DNA from: an uncultured Methylophilaceae bacterium
GTDB taxonomy: Bacteria > Pseudomonadota > Gammaproteobacteria > Burkholderiales > Methylophilaceae
Direction: 5' to 3'
Assembly: GCA_903870995.1 (NCBI GenBank)
Contig: CAIQFD010000020.1
Coordinates: forward strand, 1-64,000
Length of the DNA stretch: 64,000 nt
Both the position numbers and the translations under genes were made by a program. This document shows, piece after piece, positions 8,073-17,924 of the stretch (the first letter of the stretch is position 1; every line of letters starts with the position of its first letter). The notes under the pieces are model-generated. The model searched no databases, was not told the DNA's origin, and was given only the letters and a program-made list of their open reading frames with translations.

Positions 8073-8150
8073 GTGAGGCGTGAATTATACGCGAACTTAG
8101 GTTTATTTCCAGTAGAAAAGAACTAAATCAGCTATAAAAAAGCCATTATT

Positions 8151-8244
8151 TGGCGGAGAGCGAGGGATTCGAACCCTCGATACAGATTTAAGCCCGTATG
8201 CTTCCTTAGCAGGGAAGTGCCTTCGACCACTCGGCCAGCTCTCC
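8151..8244 (-). tRNA. tRNA-Ser (GCT)
   Basis: The 94-base minus-strand sequence has acceptor arms GGAGAGC and GCTCTCC, discriminator G, an encoded CCA, the long variable arm of class II tRNAs and anticodon GCT within CTTCCCTGCTAAGGAAG. It would read AGC and AGU codons. It lies between lysC and tRNA-Arg on the same strand. Confidence 0.97.
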
Positions 8245-8264
8245 GTTTTGTTGCTGTATTGCGA

Positions 8265-8290
8265 GGGCGTAACAATACTTGATTACGCCC
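8265..8290 (-). other. Stem-loop between lysC and tRNA-Ser
   Basis: GGGCGTAA and TTACGCCC form a perfect 8-bp stem around a 10-base loop, 11 bp after the lysC stop. No T run follows, so it may be a processing signal or a 3' end protecting the lysC transcript rather than an intrinsic terminator. Confidence 0.5.
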
Positions 8291-8301
8291 CAAAAATCAA
8301 T

Positions 8302-9537
8302 CTAAGCTTCTTCTAATTCAAACGCTTTGTGAAGAACGCGTACTGCAAGTTCCATGTATTTTTCGTCAATTACAACTGCGATTTTGATCTCGCTGGTAGA
8401 AATCATTTGAATGTTGATACCTTCTTCTGCAAGTGTGCGGAACATTTGGCTTGCGATACCGACGTGTGAACGCATGCCAACACCGACGATAGAAACTTTC
8501 GCAATTTTGTCATCGCCTCGAATCTCACGTGCGCCAATGTGGGCTTGAACTTGGTTAAGAATGCCAAGCGCTTTTGCCATATCATTTTTGTGTACAGTGA
8601 ATGTGAAGTCCGTTGTGCCATCTGCTCCCATGTTTTGGATAATCATGTCGACGTCAATTTTTGCGTCAGCGATTGGGCCTAGGATTTGATACGCAATACC
8701 TGGTTTATCTGGCACGCCGAGAACCATAATTTTAGCTTCGTCTCGGTTAAATGCGATGCCTGAGATGATTGGTTGTTCCATGTTGCTGTCCTTGTTTTCT
8801 GGATCTTCAAATGTGATGAGTGTACCTTCGCCATCTTCTTCAAAGCTAGAGAGTACACGTAGTTTTACTTTATATTTCCCAGCAAATTCTACTGAGCGAA
8901 TTTGCAATACCTTTGAGCCTTGGCTTGCAAGCTCAAGCATCTCTTCAAAGGTAATTGACTTTAATCGACGCGCTTCTGGCACAACGCGTGGGTCGGTTGT
9001 GTAAACGCCATCAACGTCTGTGTAGATTTGGCATTCATCTGCTTTCAGTGCGGCAGCTAATGCGACACCAGTAGTATCAGAACCACCACGACCAAGTGTT
9101 GTAATGTTGCCGGACTCATCTACGCCCTGGAAGCCGGCAACCACTACCACATACCCTGCATCTAAATCTGCACGAATACGCTCTTCGTCAATGCTTAGAA
9201 TTCGTGCTTTAGTGTGAGCATTGTCTGTAACAATGCGGACTTGTGAACCTGTATAGCTTTTTGCTTTAAGACCAAGCTCCATTAGCGCCATTGCAGTGAG
9301 TCCGATGGTGACTTGTTCACCAGTGGCAACCATTACATCTAATTCACGAGGGTCAGGCTCAGGCATGATTTCTTTTGCTAAGCTAATTAAACGATTGGTT
9401 TCACCTGACATCGCCGAAACAACCACGACGATTTGATGGCCGAGTGCTTTAAATCGAGCAACGCGACGTGCTAAGTTTTTAATTCGATCGGGGCTACCAA
9501 CTGAGGTGCCGCCGTATTTTTGAACAATGAGTGCCAT
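8302..9537 (-). CDS. lysC: Aspartate kinase
   Basis: Aspartokinase phosphorylates aspartate in the first step of lysine, threonine and methionine synthesis. The 411-residue protein has the N-terminal kinase domain with KYGGTSVG (7-14) and the GRGGSDTTGVALAAAL nucleotide-binding stretch, then tandem ACT domains (about 265-405) for feedback control. An internal start near residue 245-255 often makes the separate beta subunit in this class; a Met occurs in that area (NMEQP). It lies 17 bp after alaS, at the end of the recA-recX-alaS-lysC operon. No lysine riboswitch fits in that gap. Confidence 0.95.
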   Translation of the reverse strand: MALIVQKYGGTSVGSPDRIKNLARRVARFKALGHQIVVVVSAMSGETNRLISLAKEIMPEPDPRELDVMVATGEQVTIGLTAMALMELGLKAKSYTGSQVRIVTDNAHTKARILSIDEERIRADLDAGYVVVVAGFQGVDESGNITTLGRGGSDTTGVALAAALKADECQIYTDVDGVYTTDPRVVPEARRLKSITFEEMLELASQGSKVLQIRSVEFAGKYKVKLRVLSSFEEDGEGTLITFEDPENKDSNMEQPIISGIAFNRDEAKIMVLGVPDKPGIAYQILGPIADAKIDVDMIIQNMGADGTTDFTFTVHKNDMAKALGILNQVQAHIGAREIRGDDKIAKVSIVGVGMRSHVGIASQMFRTLAEEGINIQMISTSEIKIAVVIDEKYMELAVRVLHKAFELEEA

Positions 9538-9554
9538 AGTATTTACTGTTAAGG

Positions 9555-12191
9555 TTAATTAAGTTTTTGTTGAACCCACGCTTGCACGCTTGCAAGTGCT
9601 TGAGGTAATTGGCTTGCATCTGTGCCGCCTGCCATCGCCATATCTGGTTTGCCGCCGCCTTTGCCACCTACTTGACTAGCAACATGGTTGACCAAGTCGC
9701 CAGCTTTTAGTTTCGAGATGATATCTTGTGTGACACCAGCAGCAAGGCTGACTTTTCCATCGTTCACACTCGCTAATACGATTGCCGCAGATTTTAGCTT
9801 GTCTTTAAGCTTATCCATGGTCTCGCGTAAGGTGTTTGCATCGGCGCCTTCTAGGGCGGCCGCAAGTACTTTAACACCATTTATTTCTATTGCTTGGTCA
9901 GCAAGATCATCGCCTTGTGAGGATGCGAGTTTAGATTTCAGTCGAGCAAGTTCTTTTTCGAGTGATTTCTGTGAGTCGAGCAATTGAGTAATTTTGATAT
10001 TTAATTCATTTGCGGGTGTTTTAAGGTCAATAGCAAGTTGATTGACTAAGGCTTGTTGGTTTTGTACTAATTTCAGCGCATTCAGGCCAGTGGTTGCTTC
10101 TATGCGACGAATGCCGGCAGCCACGCCACTTTCCGAGGTGATTTTGAATAACCCTATATCGCCTGTACGATCAACATGAGTGCCACCACATAATTCTCGT
10201 GACGATCCAATGTCCAATACGCGGACTTCATCGCCGTACTTCTCGCCAAATAACATCATGGCGCCAGTTTTTTGTGCTGATTCAATATCCATCACGCGTG
10301 CTTGCGTTGCTGCGTTAGCAAGGATTTCAGTGTTGACAATATTCTCAACTCGGCTGATTTCTTCGTCTGTCATTGGTGCGTTGTGAACAAAGTCAAAGCG
10401 CGTTTTATCTGTATCAACTAACGAGCCTTTTTGTTGTACATGATCGCCCAGTACTTCACGCAATGCTTTGTGCATTAAGTGCGTTGCTGAGTGGTTACGC
10501 ATAGTGCTTGCTCTAGCATTAGTATTTACGCGGGCTTGAAGGGTGTCGCCTACTGCTAGCTTGCCTGTAGTGAGCAAGCCGTGATGGCCGAATACGCTAG
10601 CTTGAATTTTGAGGGTATCTTCAACGGAGAATATACCGTCGCTTGCTTTTAAATCGCCACAGTCGCCAATTTGACCGCCTGATTCCGCATAAAAAGGCGT
10701 GTTGTTTAAAACAACAATACCTAAGTCTCCTTCATTCAGCGCATTTACCGCAGAGCCGTCTTTGTATAAGGCAAGCACTTTGGCTTCAGTTGAGAGCTCC
10801 TCATAGCCACGGAATTCTGTTGATGCACCATCGTATTCAACGTTGGTTGCCATTTTGAATTTACCAGCAGAGCGGGCTTGTTCTTTTTGGCGTGACATCG
10901 CTGCATCAAAAGCGATTGAGTCCACAGTAACATCTCGCTCCCGGCAAACGTCTGCTGTGAGGTCCAGTGGGAATCCGTATGTGTCATGCAATTTGAATGC
11001 GGTTTCGCCGTTAAAGGTTGTGTTTGTGGCTTTAACCATTTCAGCTAACTCGGCTTCTAAAATCGCCATGCCATTTTCAATGGTTTCAAAGAAACGGTCT
11101 TCTTCTTGTTTGAGCACTTCAGATATGCGGGTTTGTGAACTGACGAGTTCTGGATAAGCTTCGCCCATTTCAGCCACCAAATCTGGCAAGATTTTATGGA
11201 AGAATGCGCTGCGTGCGCCAAGCTTGTAGCCGTGACGTATTGCGCGACGGATAATGCGGCGAAGTACATAGCCGCGACCTTCGTTACCTGGAATCACGCC
11301 GTCGGCAATTAAGAAACTACATGCGCGGATGTGGTCAGCCAGCACCTTGAGTGATGGGTTATCTAAATCCGTTGTTTTTGTTTCACGCGCGGCAGCTTTA
11401 ATTAGTGTTTGGAATAGATCGATTTCGTAGTTGGCATGTACATGCTGAAGCACTGCCGAGATACGCTCCAATCCCATGCCTGTATCTACAGAGGGCTTAG
11501 GAAGCGGATGCATCACGCCTGATTCGTCACGATTGAACTGCATGAACACGTTGTTCCAAATTTCGATGAAGCGGTCGCCGTCTTCATCCGGGCTGCCTGG
11601 AGGGCCGCCCCAAATGTGTTCGCCATGGTCATAGAAAATTTCAGTACATGGACCGCAAGGGCCAGTGTCGCCCATCATCCAGAAATTGTCTGATGCGTAA
11701 CGAGCGCCCTTATTGTCGCCGATGCGGATAATGCGCTCAGTTGGTACGCCGATTTCTTTTGCCCAAATGTCGTAAGCTTCGTCATCTTCTGCGTAAACAG
11801 TAACGGTGAGTTTGTCTTTAGGAAGCTTGTAAACTTCGGTCAGCAATTCCCATGCGTATTTGATGGCATCGCGTTTGAAGTAATCGCCAAAGCTGAAATT
11901 TCCTAGCATTTCAAAGAATGTGTGGTGGCGAGCTGTGTAGCCAACGTTTTCTAAGTCGTTATGTTTTCCGCCAGCGCGCACACACTTTTGGCTAGTAGTT
12001 GCACGTGTGTAAGGACGCTTATCAAAGCCTAAAAACACGTCTTTAAATTGGTTCATGCCTGCGTTGGTAAAAAGCAGGGTAGGGTCGCCGTGCGGCACCA
12101 AAGAGCTAGAGGCAACCACTTGATGGTCTTTAGACGCAAAAAAGTCTAAAAATTGTTGTCTGATTTCTTTAACTGATACTGTTTTACTCAT
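9555..12191 (-). CDS. alaS: Alanine--tRNA ligase
   Basis: AlaRS charges tRNA-Ala with alanine in the cytoplasm. The 878-residue length is standard. The class II catalytic domain occupies about 1-450 ([25 protein letters not shown]). The editing domain has zinc-binding HSATHLMH and [15 protein letters not shown], which remove mischarged Ser and Gly. The C-terminal oligomerisation region ends with the glycine-rich [15 protein letters not shown] stretch. It starts 37 bp after recX and is followed closely by lysC, an arrangement common in betaproteobacteria. Confidence 0.97.
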   Translation of the reverse strand: MSKTVSVKEIRQQFLDFFASKDHQVVASSSLVPHGDPTLLFTNAGMNQFKDVFLGFDKRPYTRATTSQKCVRAGGKHNDLENVGYTARHHTFFEMLGNFSFGDYFKRDAIKYAWELLTEVYKLPKDKLTVTVYAEDDEAYDIWAKEIGVPTERIIRIGDNKGARYASDNFWMMGDTGPCGPCTEIFYDHGEHIWGGPPGSPDEDGDRFIEIWNNVFMQFNRDESGVMHPLPKPSVDTGMGLERISAVLQHVHANYEIDLFQTLIKAAARETKTTDLDNPSLKVLADHIRACSFLIADGVIPGNEGRGYVLRRIIRRAIRHGYKLGARSAFFHKILPDLVAEMGEAYPELVSSQTRISEVLKQEEDRFFETIENGMAILEAELAEMVKATNTTFNGETAFKLHDTYGFPLDLTADVCRERDVTVDSIAFDAAMSRQKEQARSAGKFKMATNVEYDGASTEFRGYEELSTEAKVLALYKDGSAVNALNEGDLGIVVLNNTPFYAESGGQIGDCGDLKASDGIFSVEDTLKIQASVFGHHGLLTTGKLAVGDTLQARVNTNARASTMRNHSATHLMHKALREVLGDHVQQKGSLVDTDKTRFDFVHNAPMTDEEISRVENIVNTEILANAATQARVMDIESAQKTGAMMLFGEKYGDEVRVLDIGSSRELCGGTHVDRTGDIGLFKITSESGVAAGIRRIEATTGLNALKLVQNQQALVNQLAIDLKTPANELNIKITQLLDSQKSLEKELARLKSKLASSQGDDLADQAIEINGVKVLAAALEGADANTLRETMDKLKDKLKSAAIVLASVNDGKVSLAAGVTQDIISKLKAGDLVNHVASQVGGKGGGKPDMAMAGGTDASQLPQALASVQAWVQQKLN

Positions 12192-12228
12192 TCAATTAGC
12201 CTATTTATTTTCTTTGGTGACGGCCTTG

Positions 12229-12714
12229 CTAAATTTCGTCTTCTTGCTCGTTAATGACTTTTTTGATTATCTCAAAACCAAAGCCGCGGCTTTGTAAAAA
12301 CCGCGCTTGTTTTGCCCATTCTTCTCTTGAACTTGGCGGCGCATCATACTTTTTACACCACACGGCTTTTGCATTTGCCAATTCATCTATTTTGACATCT
12401 TGCACCGCTTCTGAGATGAGTTCGTCGGAAACGCCTTTTTCTCTAAGCTCATGTGCAATTCGCGCACTACCAAATTTTGATTTCCGCGCATGTAAAATTT
12501 GCTCAGTAAATCGGGTATCGGATACCCAATTTCGCTTTTTAAAATCCGCTAATATTTCGGGAATCTCTTCTGTTTCTAGTTCATATTGTCTTGCGACTGT
12601 GTTCAGTTTTTGCGCAAGCTCCGCAACGCTATATTCACGTTTTGCTAGATAATCTAGCGCCCGTTGGCGCAGTGAAACTTGCGGTTTTTTTTTGTCTTTA
12701 ATCAGCAGCGTCAT
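12229..12714 (-). CDS. recX: Regulatory protein RecX
   Basis: RecX binds RecA filaments and limits their growth and ATPase activity. The 161-residue protein shows three-helix repeat patterns typical of RecX, including [20 protein letters not shown] near the N-terminus and [16 protein letters not shown] in the middle. The first ATG at 12714 overlaps the end of recA by 17 bases. There is no obvious Shine-Dalgarno sequence, which points to translational coupling. An upstream TTG in the same frame is a less likely start. The overlap should keep RecX at a low level relative to RecA. Confidence 0.93.
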   Translation of the reverse strand: MTLLIKDKKKPQVSLRQRALDYLAKREYSVAELAQKLNTVARQYELETEEIPEILADFKKRNWVSDTRFTEQILHARKSKFGSARIAHELREKGVSDELISEAVQDVKIDELANAKAVWCKKYDAPPSSREEWAKQARFLQSRGFGFEIIKKVINEQEDEI

Positions 12715-13735
12715 CAGGGCCAATCGTCTTCACGATAGCATCTAGATTGCCTTTTGCATTTGCGCGAATCTTCGCGTCAATTTCATCCGCTACTTCTGGA
12801 TGCTCTTTTAAGTACTCGCGTGAGTTATCCTTGCCTTGACCGATTTTTTCGCCGTTGTAGCTATACCAAGCACCCGCTTTTTCAACAATCTTAAGGTCTG
12901 ATCCTAACTCTAAAATCTCGCCTTCGCGTGAAATGCCTTCGCCGTACAGGATATCAAATTCAGCTTGTTTGAATGGTGGGGCAACTTTGTTCTTCACAAT
13001 CTTCACACGGGTTTCAGAACCGATGACTTCGTCACCCTTTTTAATTGCCCCTGTGCGGCGAATATCTAAACGCACGGAAGCGTAAAATTTTAGTGCGTTA
13101 CCACCCGTAGTTGTTTCTGGGTTGCCAAACATCACGCCAATCTTCATACGGATTTGGTTAATGAAAATGACCATGGTATTCGTGCGCTTGATGTTGCCTG
13201 TAAGTTTTCGTAATGCTTGGCTCATTAAACGTGCTTGCAAACCCATGTGCGAATCGCCCATCTCACCTTCGATTTCGGCTTTTGGAACCAATGCTGCTAC
13301 TGAGTCAACTACAACGATATCAACAGAGCCTGAACGCACGAGCATATCTGCGATTTCCAAGGCTTGTTCGCCAGTGTCAGGCTGTGAGATTAAAAGCTCA
13401 CTTACATTAACGCCTAATTTTTGAGCGTATTGAGGGTCTAGTGCGTGTTCTGCATCAATGAATGCTGCCGTACCGCCTAATTTTTGCATCTGGGCAATCA
13501 CGGAAAGGGTGAGTGTGGTTTTACCAGAAGATTCTGGGCCATAGATTTCAATCACACGACCACGAGGCAAGCCACCAATGCCTAGTGCAATATCAAGACC
13601 TAATGAGCCAGTTGATACGGCTTGGATGTCTTCAGCAACATCGGTATCACCCAATCGCATGATTGAGCCTTTACCAAACTGTTTTTCGATTTGCGAAAGT
13701 GCTGCTGCCAGTGCTTTGCTTTTATTGTCGTCCAT
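12698..13735 (-). CDS. recA: Recombinase RecA
   Basis: RecA polymerises on single-stranded DNA, drives strand exchange and triggers LexA self-cleavage. The 345-residue protein has Walker A GPESSGKT at residues 66-73, as in E. coli, plus [20 protein letters not shown] and the filament motif region [22 protein letters not shown]. The start at [10 protein letters not shown] follows GAGGA; a 32-codon extension upstream is in frame but lacks RecA similarity. It heads the recX-alaS-lysC operon. A palindrome at 13929-13942 may be the SOS operator. Confidence 0.98.
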   Translation of the reverse strand: MDDNKSKALAAALSQIEKQFGKGSIMRLGDTDVAEDIQAVSTGSLGLDIALGIGGLPRGRVIEIYGPESSGKTTLTLSVIAQMQKLGGTAAFIDAEHALDPQYAQKLGVNVSELLISQPDTGEQALEIADMLVRSGSVDIVVVDSVAALVPKAEIEGEMGDSHMGLQARLMSQALRKLTGNIKRTNTMVIFINQIRMKIGVMFGNPETTTGGNALKFYASVRLDIRRTGAIKKGDEVIGSETRVKIVKNKVAPPFKQAEFDILYGEGISREGEILELGSDLKIVEKAGAWYSYNGEKIGQGKDNSREYLKEHPEVADEIDAKIRANAKGNLDAIVKTIGPDDAAD

Positions 13736-13928
13736 GTCGTCCTCTGGTTTTAAACCTTGATGAGTTGCGGCTTTTTTATGCCTTAAAAATACTAAAAAAG
13801 TCTTCAAATCAAGAATGTAATTATTCCACAATTTAGGGCTAAAAGTAAGGCTAAGCCGAGGACTAATTACCAGCGATTTTGTATTTTGAAGTGTTTTTAG
13901 TGTTGGTTTTTTGATTTTAGCAAAGCAT

Positions 13929-13942
13929 TGTACGAACGTACA
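13929..13942. promoter_or_regulatory. Candidate SOS (LexA-type) operator upstream of recA
   Basis: TGTACGAACGTACA is a near-perfect 14-bp palindrome 194 bp before the recA start, in a long untranslated region. A minus-strand TAAAAT with a plausible spacing follows at 13915-13920, so the palindrome would cover the -35 region. I found no canonical CTGT-N8-ACAG box in the gap. That LexA binds here is inference from position and symmetry. It could also serve pncC, which ends close by, only as a 3' sequence. Confidence 0.4.
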
Positions 13943-13969
13943 CTACTAATTGAAAATAATATGAAAGAT

Positions 13970-14458
13970 TTAATTTAATATTTCTTGGAGTTCAAGCAGA
14001 AGGGCGATCGCAGACTGTTCACGAATTTGTTCCCGATTCCCTTTGAATAGGTAGGTGCGCGATTTTGAAGGAAGGTCTTCGCTAGTCCAAGCAAAGCAAA
14101 CCGTCCCGACAGGTTTTGCAGACGATCCTCCCTCGGGTCCAGCAATGCCTGTGACGCTCGCGGCGATGGTTGCTCTGCCTTGCTGTAGGGCACCGATAGC
14201 CATTTCCATGGCGACTTGTTCGCTCACAGCGCCGTATTGATCTAGGCTTGATTGTTGGACGTTGAGTAAATCTTGTTTAGCTTCATTGCTGTAAGTGATT
14301 AGGCTGCTATCAAACCAGGCAGAGCTTCCTGCCGTATCGGTAATAAGTGCAGAGATAAGTCCGCCAGTGCAGGATTCAGCTAATATTAGCACCTGTTTTT
14401 TTGCTAGAAGTAATGTGCCTATTTCTCGAGATAATTTTTTTAATTCAGGACTAAACAT
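13970..14458 (-). CDS. pncC: Nicotinamide-nucleotide amidase (CinA C-terminal family)
   Basis: PncC deamidates NMN to NaMN in pyridine-nucleotide recycling. The 162-residue protein is the stand-alone CinA C-terminal domain: the catalytic region LAESCTGGLISALITD near residues 26-41, SLITYSNEAK, and the glycine-rich SVTGIAGPEGGS. The N-terminal MoCF-like domain of full CinA is absent, as is usual for PncC. Its start overlaps the end of pgpA by 19 bases, and it is the last gene of the mogA-thiL-pgpA-pncC run. pncC sits just upstream of recA in many proteobacteria. Confidence 0.93.
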   Translation of the reverse strand: MFSPELKKLSREIGTLLLAKKQVLILAESCTGGLISALITDTAGSSAWFDSSLITYSNEAKQDLLNVQQSSLDQYGAVSEQVAMEMAIGALQQGRATIAASVTGIAGPEGGSSAKPVGTVCFAWTSEDLPSKSRTYLFKGNREQIREQSAIALLLELQEILN

Positions 14459-14940
14459 AACAATACTTTTAGGCTAATAATTGTATAAATGGCAGCGAGT
14501 AGATCATCAAACATCACGCCCAGCCCACCTTTTATTTTTGCGTCGCATTGACTAATAGGCGCAGGTTTCCAAATGTCGAATAAGCGAAACAACAAAAATG
14601 CGACTCCCCACCATAAAGGACTAGCTGGCGTGAACTCTAATACTAGCATCATGGCGACAATTTCATCCCACACAATACTGCCATGATCTGATATGCCAAG
14701 CGCTTTACCTGTCCGAGTGCAAAGCGGAATGCCGATTAAAAATAAAAGTGTGATCGCAACATAGTGAACTGGCTCTGGCATGAAAGTGAGAAGCCAAAAA
14801 AAAGGTAAGCCAACAAGTGTACCTACTGTACCAGGTGCTTTGGGTGATAGTCCTGCTCCAAACCCAAGTGCTATAAAGTGGCTGGGGTGGCACAGTAAAA
14901 AATGTAAGCTGGGGGTGATTGCTTTAGTCGAAGTGGTCAT
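14440..14940 (-). CDS. pgpA: Phosphatidylglycerophosphatase A
   Basis: PgpA removes the phosphate from phosphatidylglycerophosphate to give phosphatidylglycerol at the inner membrane. The 166-residue protein carries the family signature GFGAGLSPKAPGTVGTL near residue 27 and the acidic patch DEIVAMM and MFDDLLAAI, with several hydrophobic helices. It overlaps thiL by 17 bases and pncC by 19 bases, so the three are translationally linked. The order thiL-pgpA is common in proteobacteria, although the two enzymes are in unrelated pathways. Confidence 0.94.
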   Translation of the reverse strand: MTTSTKAITPSLHFLLCHPSHFIALGFGAGLSPKAPGTVGTLVGLPFFWLLTFMPEPVHYVAITLLFLIGIPLCTRTGKALGISDHGSIVWDEIVAMMLVLEFTPASPLWWGVAFLLFRLFDIWKPAPISQCDAKIKGGLGVMFDDLLAAIYTIISLKVLLCLVLN

Positions 14941-15886
14941 AGCCTTTGCTCTTCAATTCGATGAGTTGGTGTTTTTTATCATAAACATTCAGCTGAGAGA
15001 CTTCTTTTGTGGTCACGCCAATGTGAGTAAGTTTTAAATTCAAATTTTTAACGATTGCTAAAATCGCATCATGTTTTGATGCTGGTGCGGTAAAGCATAA
15101 CTCATAATCATCTCCACCAGCTAAAGTGAGGCTTTGTAGCTTCGCTAGGTCTAATTTTTCGCTAAGATTGACGTGTGGGATGTGCTCCCAATATAGATTT
15201 GCGCCTAGCTTTGAGTGTTCTAAAATGTGGCCTAAGTCAGCTAATAAACCATCTGAAACATCAATCGCGCTATTGGCGATATTGCGTAATGCGATGCCTA
15301 AAGCTACTCTAGGTTGGGGTGCTTGCAAGGCATCGATGCAAGACTGTTTTTCGCTTGTAGATAGAGCGCTTTCTTCGAGCTTGTTTTGAAGTTGCGCTAG
15401 ACCTAGCGCAGCATCGCCCAAAGTGCCGGAGATCCAAATCTCATCGCCAGCTTTTGCGCCATCTCGACGAAGGGCTTTACCAAGGGGGACTTCACCCATG
15501 ATTTGGACGCTAATATTAAGCGGGCCGCGCGTGGTGTCGCCACCAATTAAGCTGACGCCAAATGCATCAGCGCAAGCAAAAAATCCACGTGAAAACTCAC
15601 TCAGCCAAGCTTCCTCTATATTGGGTAAGGCAATGGCTAACGTTGCCCATTTAGGTGTTGCGCCCATGGCTGCCATATCGGAAATGTTCACGGCTAGTGA
15701 TTTCCAGCCAACAAAGTAAGCAGGGCAATTCGATAAAAAATGGGTGTCAGCGACAAGCATGTCGGCTGAAATAGCGAGTTGATGGCCAGTACTGATTTGA
15801 ATAAGCGCAGCATCATCACCCACGCCTAAGTCTGTATTAGCGCAGGCGCGTGTAAAGTATTTTGCGATTAAATTAAATTCAGACAT
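14924..15886 (-). CDS. thiL: Thiamine-monophosphate kinase
   Basis: ThiL phosphorylates thiamine monophosphate to the active cofactor thiamine diphosphate. The 320-residue protein has the PurM-like architecture with VGDDAALI near residue 22, a metal-binding SADMLVADTHF, the dimer-interface NISDMAAMGATPKWA, and the ATP-binding stretch GGDTTRGP. The second half has DVSDGLLADLGHI and GGDDYELCF. It starts 2 bp after mogA and overlaps pgpA, so it is cotranscribed with both. Confidence 0.95.
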   Translation of the reverse strand: MSEFNLIAKYFTRACANTDLGVGDDAALIQISTGHQLAISADMLVADTHFLSNCPAYFVGWKSLAVNISDMAAMGATPKWATLAIALPNIEEAWLSEFSRGFFACADAFGVSLIGGDTTRGPLNISVQIMGEVPLGKALRRDGAKAGDEIWISGTLGDAALGLAQLQNKLEESALSTSEKQSCIDALQAPQPRVALGIALRNIANSAIDVSDGLLADLGHILEHSKLGANLYWEHIPHVNLSEKLDLAKLQSLTLAGGDDYELCFTAPASKHDAILAIVKNLNLKLTHIGVTTKEVSQLNVYDKKHQLIELKSKGYDHFD

Positions 15887-15888
15887 TT

Positions 15889-16476
15889 TTAGGCCGGCTT
15901 GTTAGCTGATTTGGGTCTAAAGGCCTGAACGATTTCTGGATTGGTTTCAATGTAAGGCCCGCCAATCAAATCTAAGCAATAAGGCACGGCGGCGAAGATT
16001 CCATGCACGGATTGTTTGCCTAAGTCATCTTTTAAGCCTTCCAGTGTTTGGGCAATCGCCTTGGGTTGCCCTGGTAAGTTAATAATTAAACACTGCTTTC
16101 GAATGACAGCAACTTGGCGAGACAGAATGGCTGTTGGTACAAAATTTAAACTGATTTGGCGCATTTGTTCCCCAAAGCCAGGCATCTCTCTATCAGCCAC
16201 GGAAATTGTCGCTTCTGGAGTGACATCGCGAATGGCTGGGCCTGTACCGCCGGTCGTTAAAATTAAGCTACAACCTTCGTCATCTACTAATTGTTTGAGA
16301 GTAAATTCAATTTCAGATTTTTCATCTGGTATTAGACGAGTTTCTGCTTGCCATGGCGTGATGAGAGTTTTGGCTAGCCATTCTTTTAGGTGTGGCAAAC
16401 CAAGGTCTTGATATACCCCTGTTGAAGCGCGGTCACTAATTGAAACGAGGCCGATTTTAATTGTTTGTGCGGACAT
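15889..16476 (-). CDS. mogA: Molybdopterin adenylyltransferase
   Basis: MogA adenylylates molybdopterin before molybdate insertion in molybdenum cofactor synthesis. The 195-residue protein shows the MoCF-fold motifs IGLVSISDRAS at the N-terminus, LTTGGTGPAIRDVTPEA in the middle and INLPGQPKAIAQTL near the C-terminus. It is the first gene of the mogA-thiL-pgpA-pncC run and is divergent from the PDZ protein gene. No other moa or moe genes are in the window. Confidence 0.93.
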   Translation of the reverse strand: MSAQTIKIGLVSISDRASTGVYQDLGLPHLKEWLAKTLITPWQAETRLIPDEKSEIEFTLKQLVDDEGCSLILTTGGTGPAIRDVTPEATISVADREMPGFGEQMRQISLNFVPTAILSRQVAVIRKQCLIINLPGQPKAIAQTLEGLKDDLGKQSVHGIFAAVPYCLDLIGGPYIETNPEIVQAFRPKSANKPA

Positions 16477-16580
16477 GTGAATTATTTTGTCTATATGTTG
16501 GTCTGAATAGTGAGATCTGTATTAAAGTGAAATCATCCCATATTATGGGAGTAAACGTTAAGTTGTTTAATGAAGGGAAT

Positions 16581-17306
16581 ATGATGCGTTTAGGTAGCTA
16601 CACATTGTTGGTTCTTTTTTTACTGGCGAATCCGGCAATAGCTGAAGACAAGAAGTCTTTAGAAGAAGTTGTTGCAGACCAAAATTTCTTTATCAGCTCC
16701 TTTGTGGAGTCGAAGCCCAGCAATGCTAAGCGTATTTCATCTGAGGCTGAGCCAAAAATCTATGCTGGCGCTGACAAAATCGCAGATAAACATCGCATGG
16801 AAGAGCGCGGCTTTGAGTTGATTGGCTATTCTGACTTTAAGGCAGGTAACGTTGCCCCTGAGTTGGTGATGCCTCAGGCCCAAAAAATACACGCTGAAGT
16901 CGTCTTGGTTTACAGCGAGCGGACAGATAAGCCTTCTGCAAGCGCAAAAATACAACAGTTACGTGAAGCTAAGAAAACGGGGCTTGCGCCAGTAGAAGCT
17001 GGTGCTAGTTATGCCTACTTTGCTTCATATTGGGCAAGAATCGCTAAGCCTTCTATGGGCGTTCATGTCAAAGTCCCTGAAAAAGAGGATGACTCGGAGG
17101 GGTTGCAAGTGTTGGTTGTACTTGATGGCTCTGCTGCAGAAAAGGCTGGCTTGGCCAAAGATGATTTTTTAATCAGCATTGGCGAAGTTCAGCTTTTGAA
17201 TGTGGACGATTTGGCAAAGGCCGTGAATCAGTACGCTGGACAATCAGTTGATTTCGCTTATGTGCGGGACAGGATGCGCCAAGAAGGTAAGCTGACTTTA
17301 AATTAA
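16581..17306 (+). CDS. Secreted PDZ-domain protein of unknown function
   Basis: The 241-residue product has a signal peptide ending AIAE at about residue 21. The middle is unrecognised. A C-terminal PDZ-like domain (about 160-241) reads GLQVLVVLDGSAAEKAGLAKDDFLISIGEV. There is no trypsin-type or other protease domain, so it would be a periplasmic or surface peptide-binding protein. The start at the ATG pair 16581/16584 follows AAGGGA and gives a proper signal peptide, whereas the longer frame to 16461 does not. It converges with darP, 15 bp away. Confidence 0.75.
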   Translation: MMRLGSYTLLVLFLLANPAIAEDKKSLEEVVADQNFFISSFVESKPSNAKRISSEAEPKIYAGADKIADKHRMEERGFELIGYSDFKAGNVAPELVMPQAQKIHAEVVLVYSERTDKPSASAKIQQLREAKKTGLAPVEAGASYAYFASYWARIAKPSMGVHVKVPEKEDDSEGLQVLVVLDGSAAEKAGLAKDDFLISIGEVQLLNVDDLAKAVNQYAGQSVDFAYVRDRMRQEGKLTLN

Positions 17307-17321
17307 CCTTTGTTCTTTTTA

Positions 17322-17867
17322 CTAGTCTAAAGCTGCATCGCCCTGGGTTTCTGAGGTAATTTCTCTCAGCAACTTGAATAGTTCGCGACTGCTTTTGGGT
17401 GGCTTGTTCGCTGATGCCTCGCGTCGGGCATTACGGATAAGTGTGCGAATCTGCTGGCTATCCACATTGGGGTTCTGTTCTATAAATTCTGATAGGGTGC
17501 TTTCATCTTCAATCAGACGAGTGCGCCAGCGCTCTAGATTGTGGAAGTAGGCATTCTCAGCCGTGTTTTTCCCTTCCCACTTTTCCATTTGCTCAACGAT
17601 AGGTGCGACATCAATATCTCGCATTAAACTACCGATGTATTGCTTTTGGCGGCGTGTCGCGCCATTCGCAGTAATGCGTTTTGCCTCATTGATTGCATCA
17701 ACTAAACGCTCAGGCAAATCAAGTTGTGCAAGCTTGCTGTTGGGCAAAGCAACCAATTTCACGCCGAGCTCTTGTTGGGCGTCAGCTTCGGCCTTAAGTT
17801 TGGTTTTGCTGATAGGTTCGATTAAATCGACTTCTTCAGCGTTGGGATCTTTCTTTTTGGGTCTCAT
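17322..17867 (-). CDS. darP: Ribosome-associated protein DarP (YjgA, DUF615)
   Basis: DarP/YjgA binds late pre-50S particles and helps final maturation of the large ribosomal subunit. The 181-residue protein shows the family features: a charged N-terminus, LPERLVDAINEAKRI, TRRQKQYIGSLMRDID and the C-terminal QIRTLIRNARREA. Length is typical. It is divergent from pmbA; the pair is adjacent in many proteobacteria. Confidence 0.92.
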   Translation of the reverse strand: MRPKKKDPNAEEVDLIEPISKTKLKAEADAQQELGVKLVALPNSKLAQLDLPERLVDAINEAKRITANGATRRQKQYIGSLMRDIDVAPIVEQMEKWEGKNTAENAYFHNLERWRTRLIEDESTLSEFIEQNPNVDSQQIRTLIRNARREASANKPPKSSRELFKLLREITSETQGDAALD

Positions 17868-17924
17868 AGTGCGATATGATAGCAGTTTTTAGAAATTCAT
17901 TTGAATGAGAACGGTACAAATCCC

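Noticed and set aside
8151-8244. tRNA-Sec or a tmRNA fragment
   Set aside because: The long variable arm and the anticodon GCT identify an ordinary class II tRNA-Ser; SelO ends with a Cys codon, not Sec.
9538-9554. Possible lysine riboswitch before lysC
   Set aside because: Only 17 bases separate alaS and lysC, far too few for the aptamer.
9688-12652. Several long open frames on the plus strand across alaS and recX
   Set aside because: They are antisense to well-conserved genes, have no protein-family features and look like shadows of the coding strand.
13736-13831. In-frame N-terminal extension of recA by 32 codons
   Set aside because: The extension has no RecA similarity, while the ATG at 13735 has GAGGA at the right spacing and gives Walker A at residues 66-73 as in E. 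coli.
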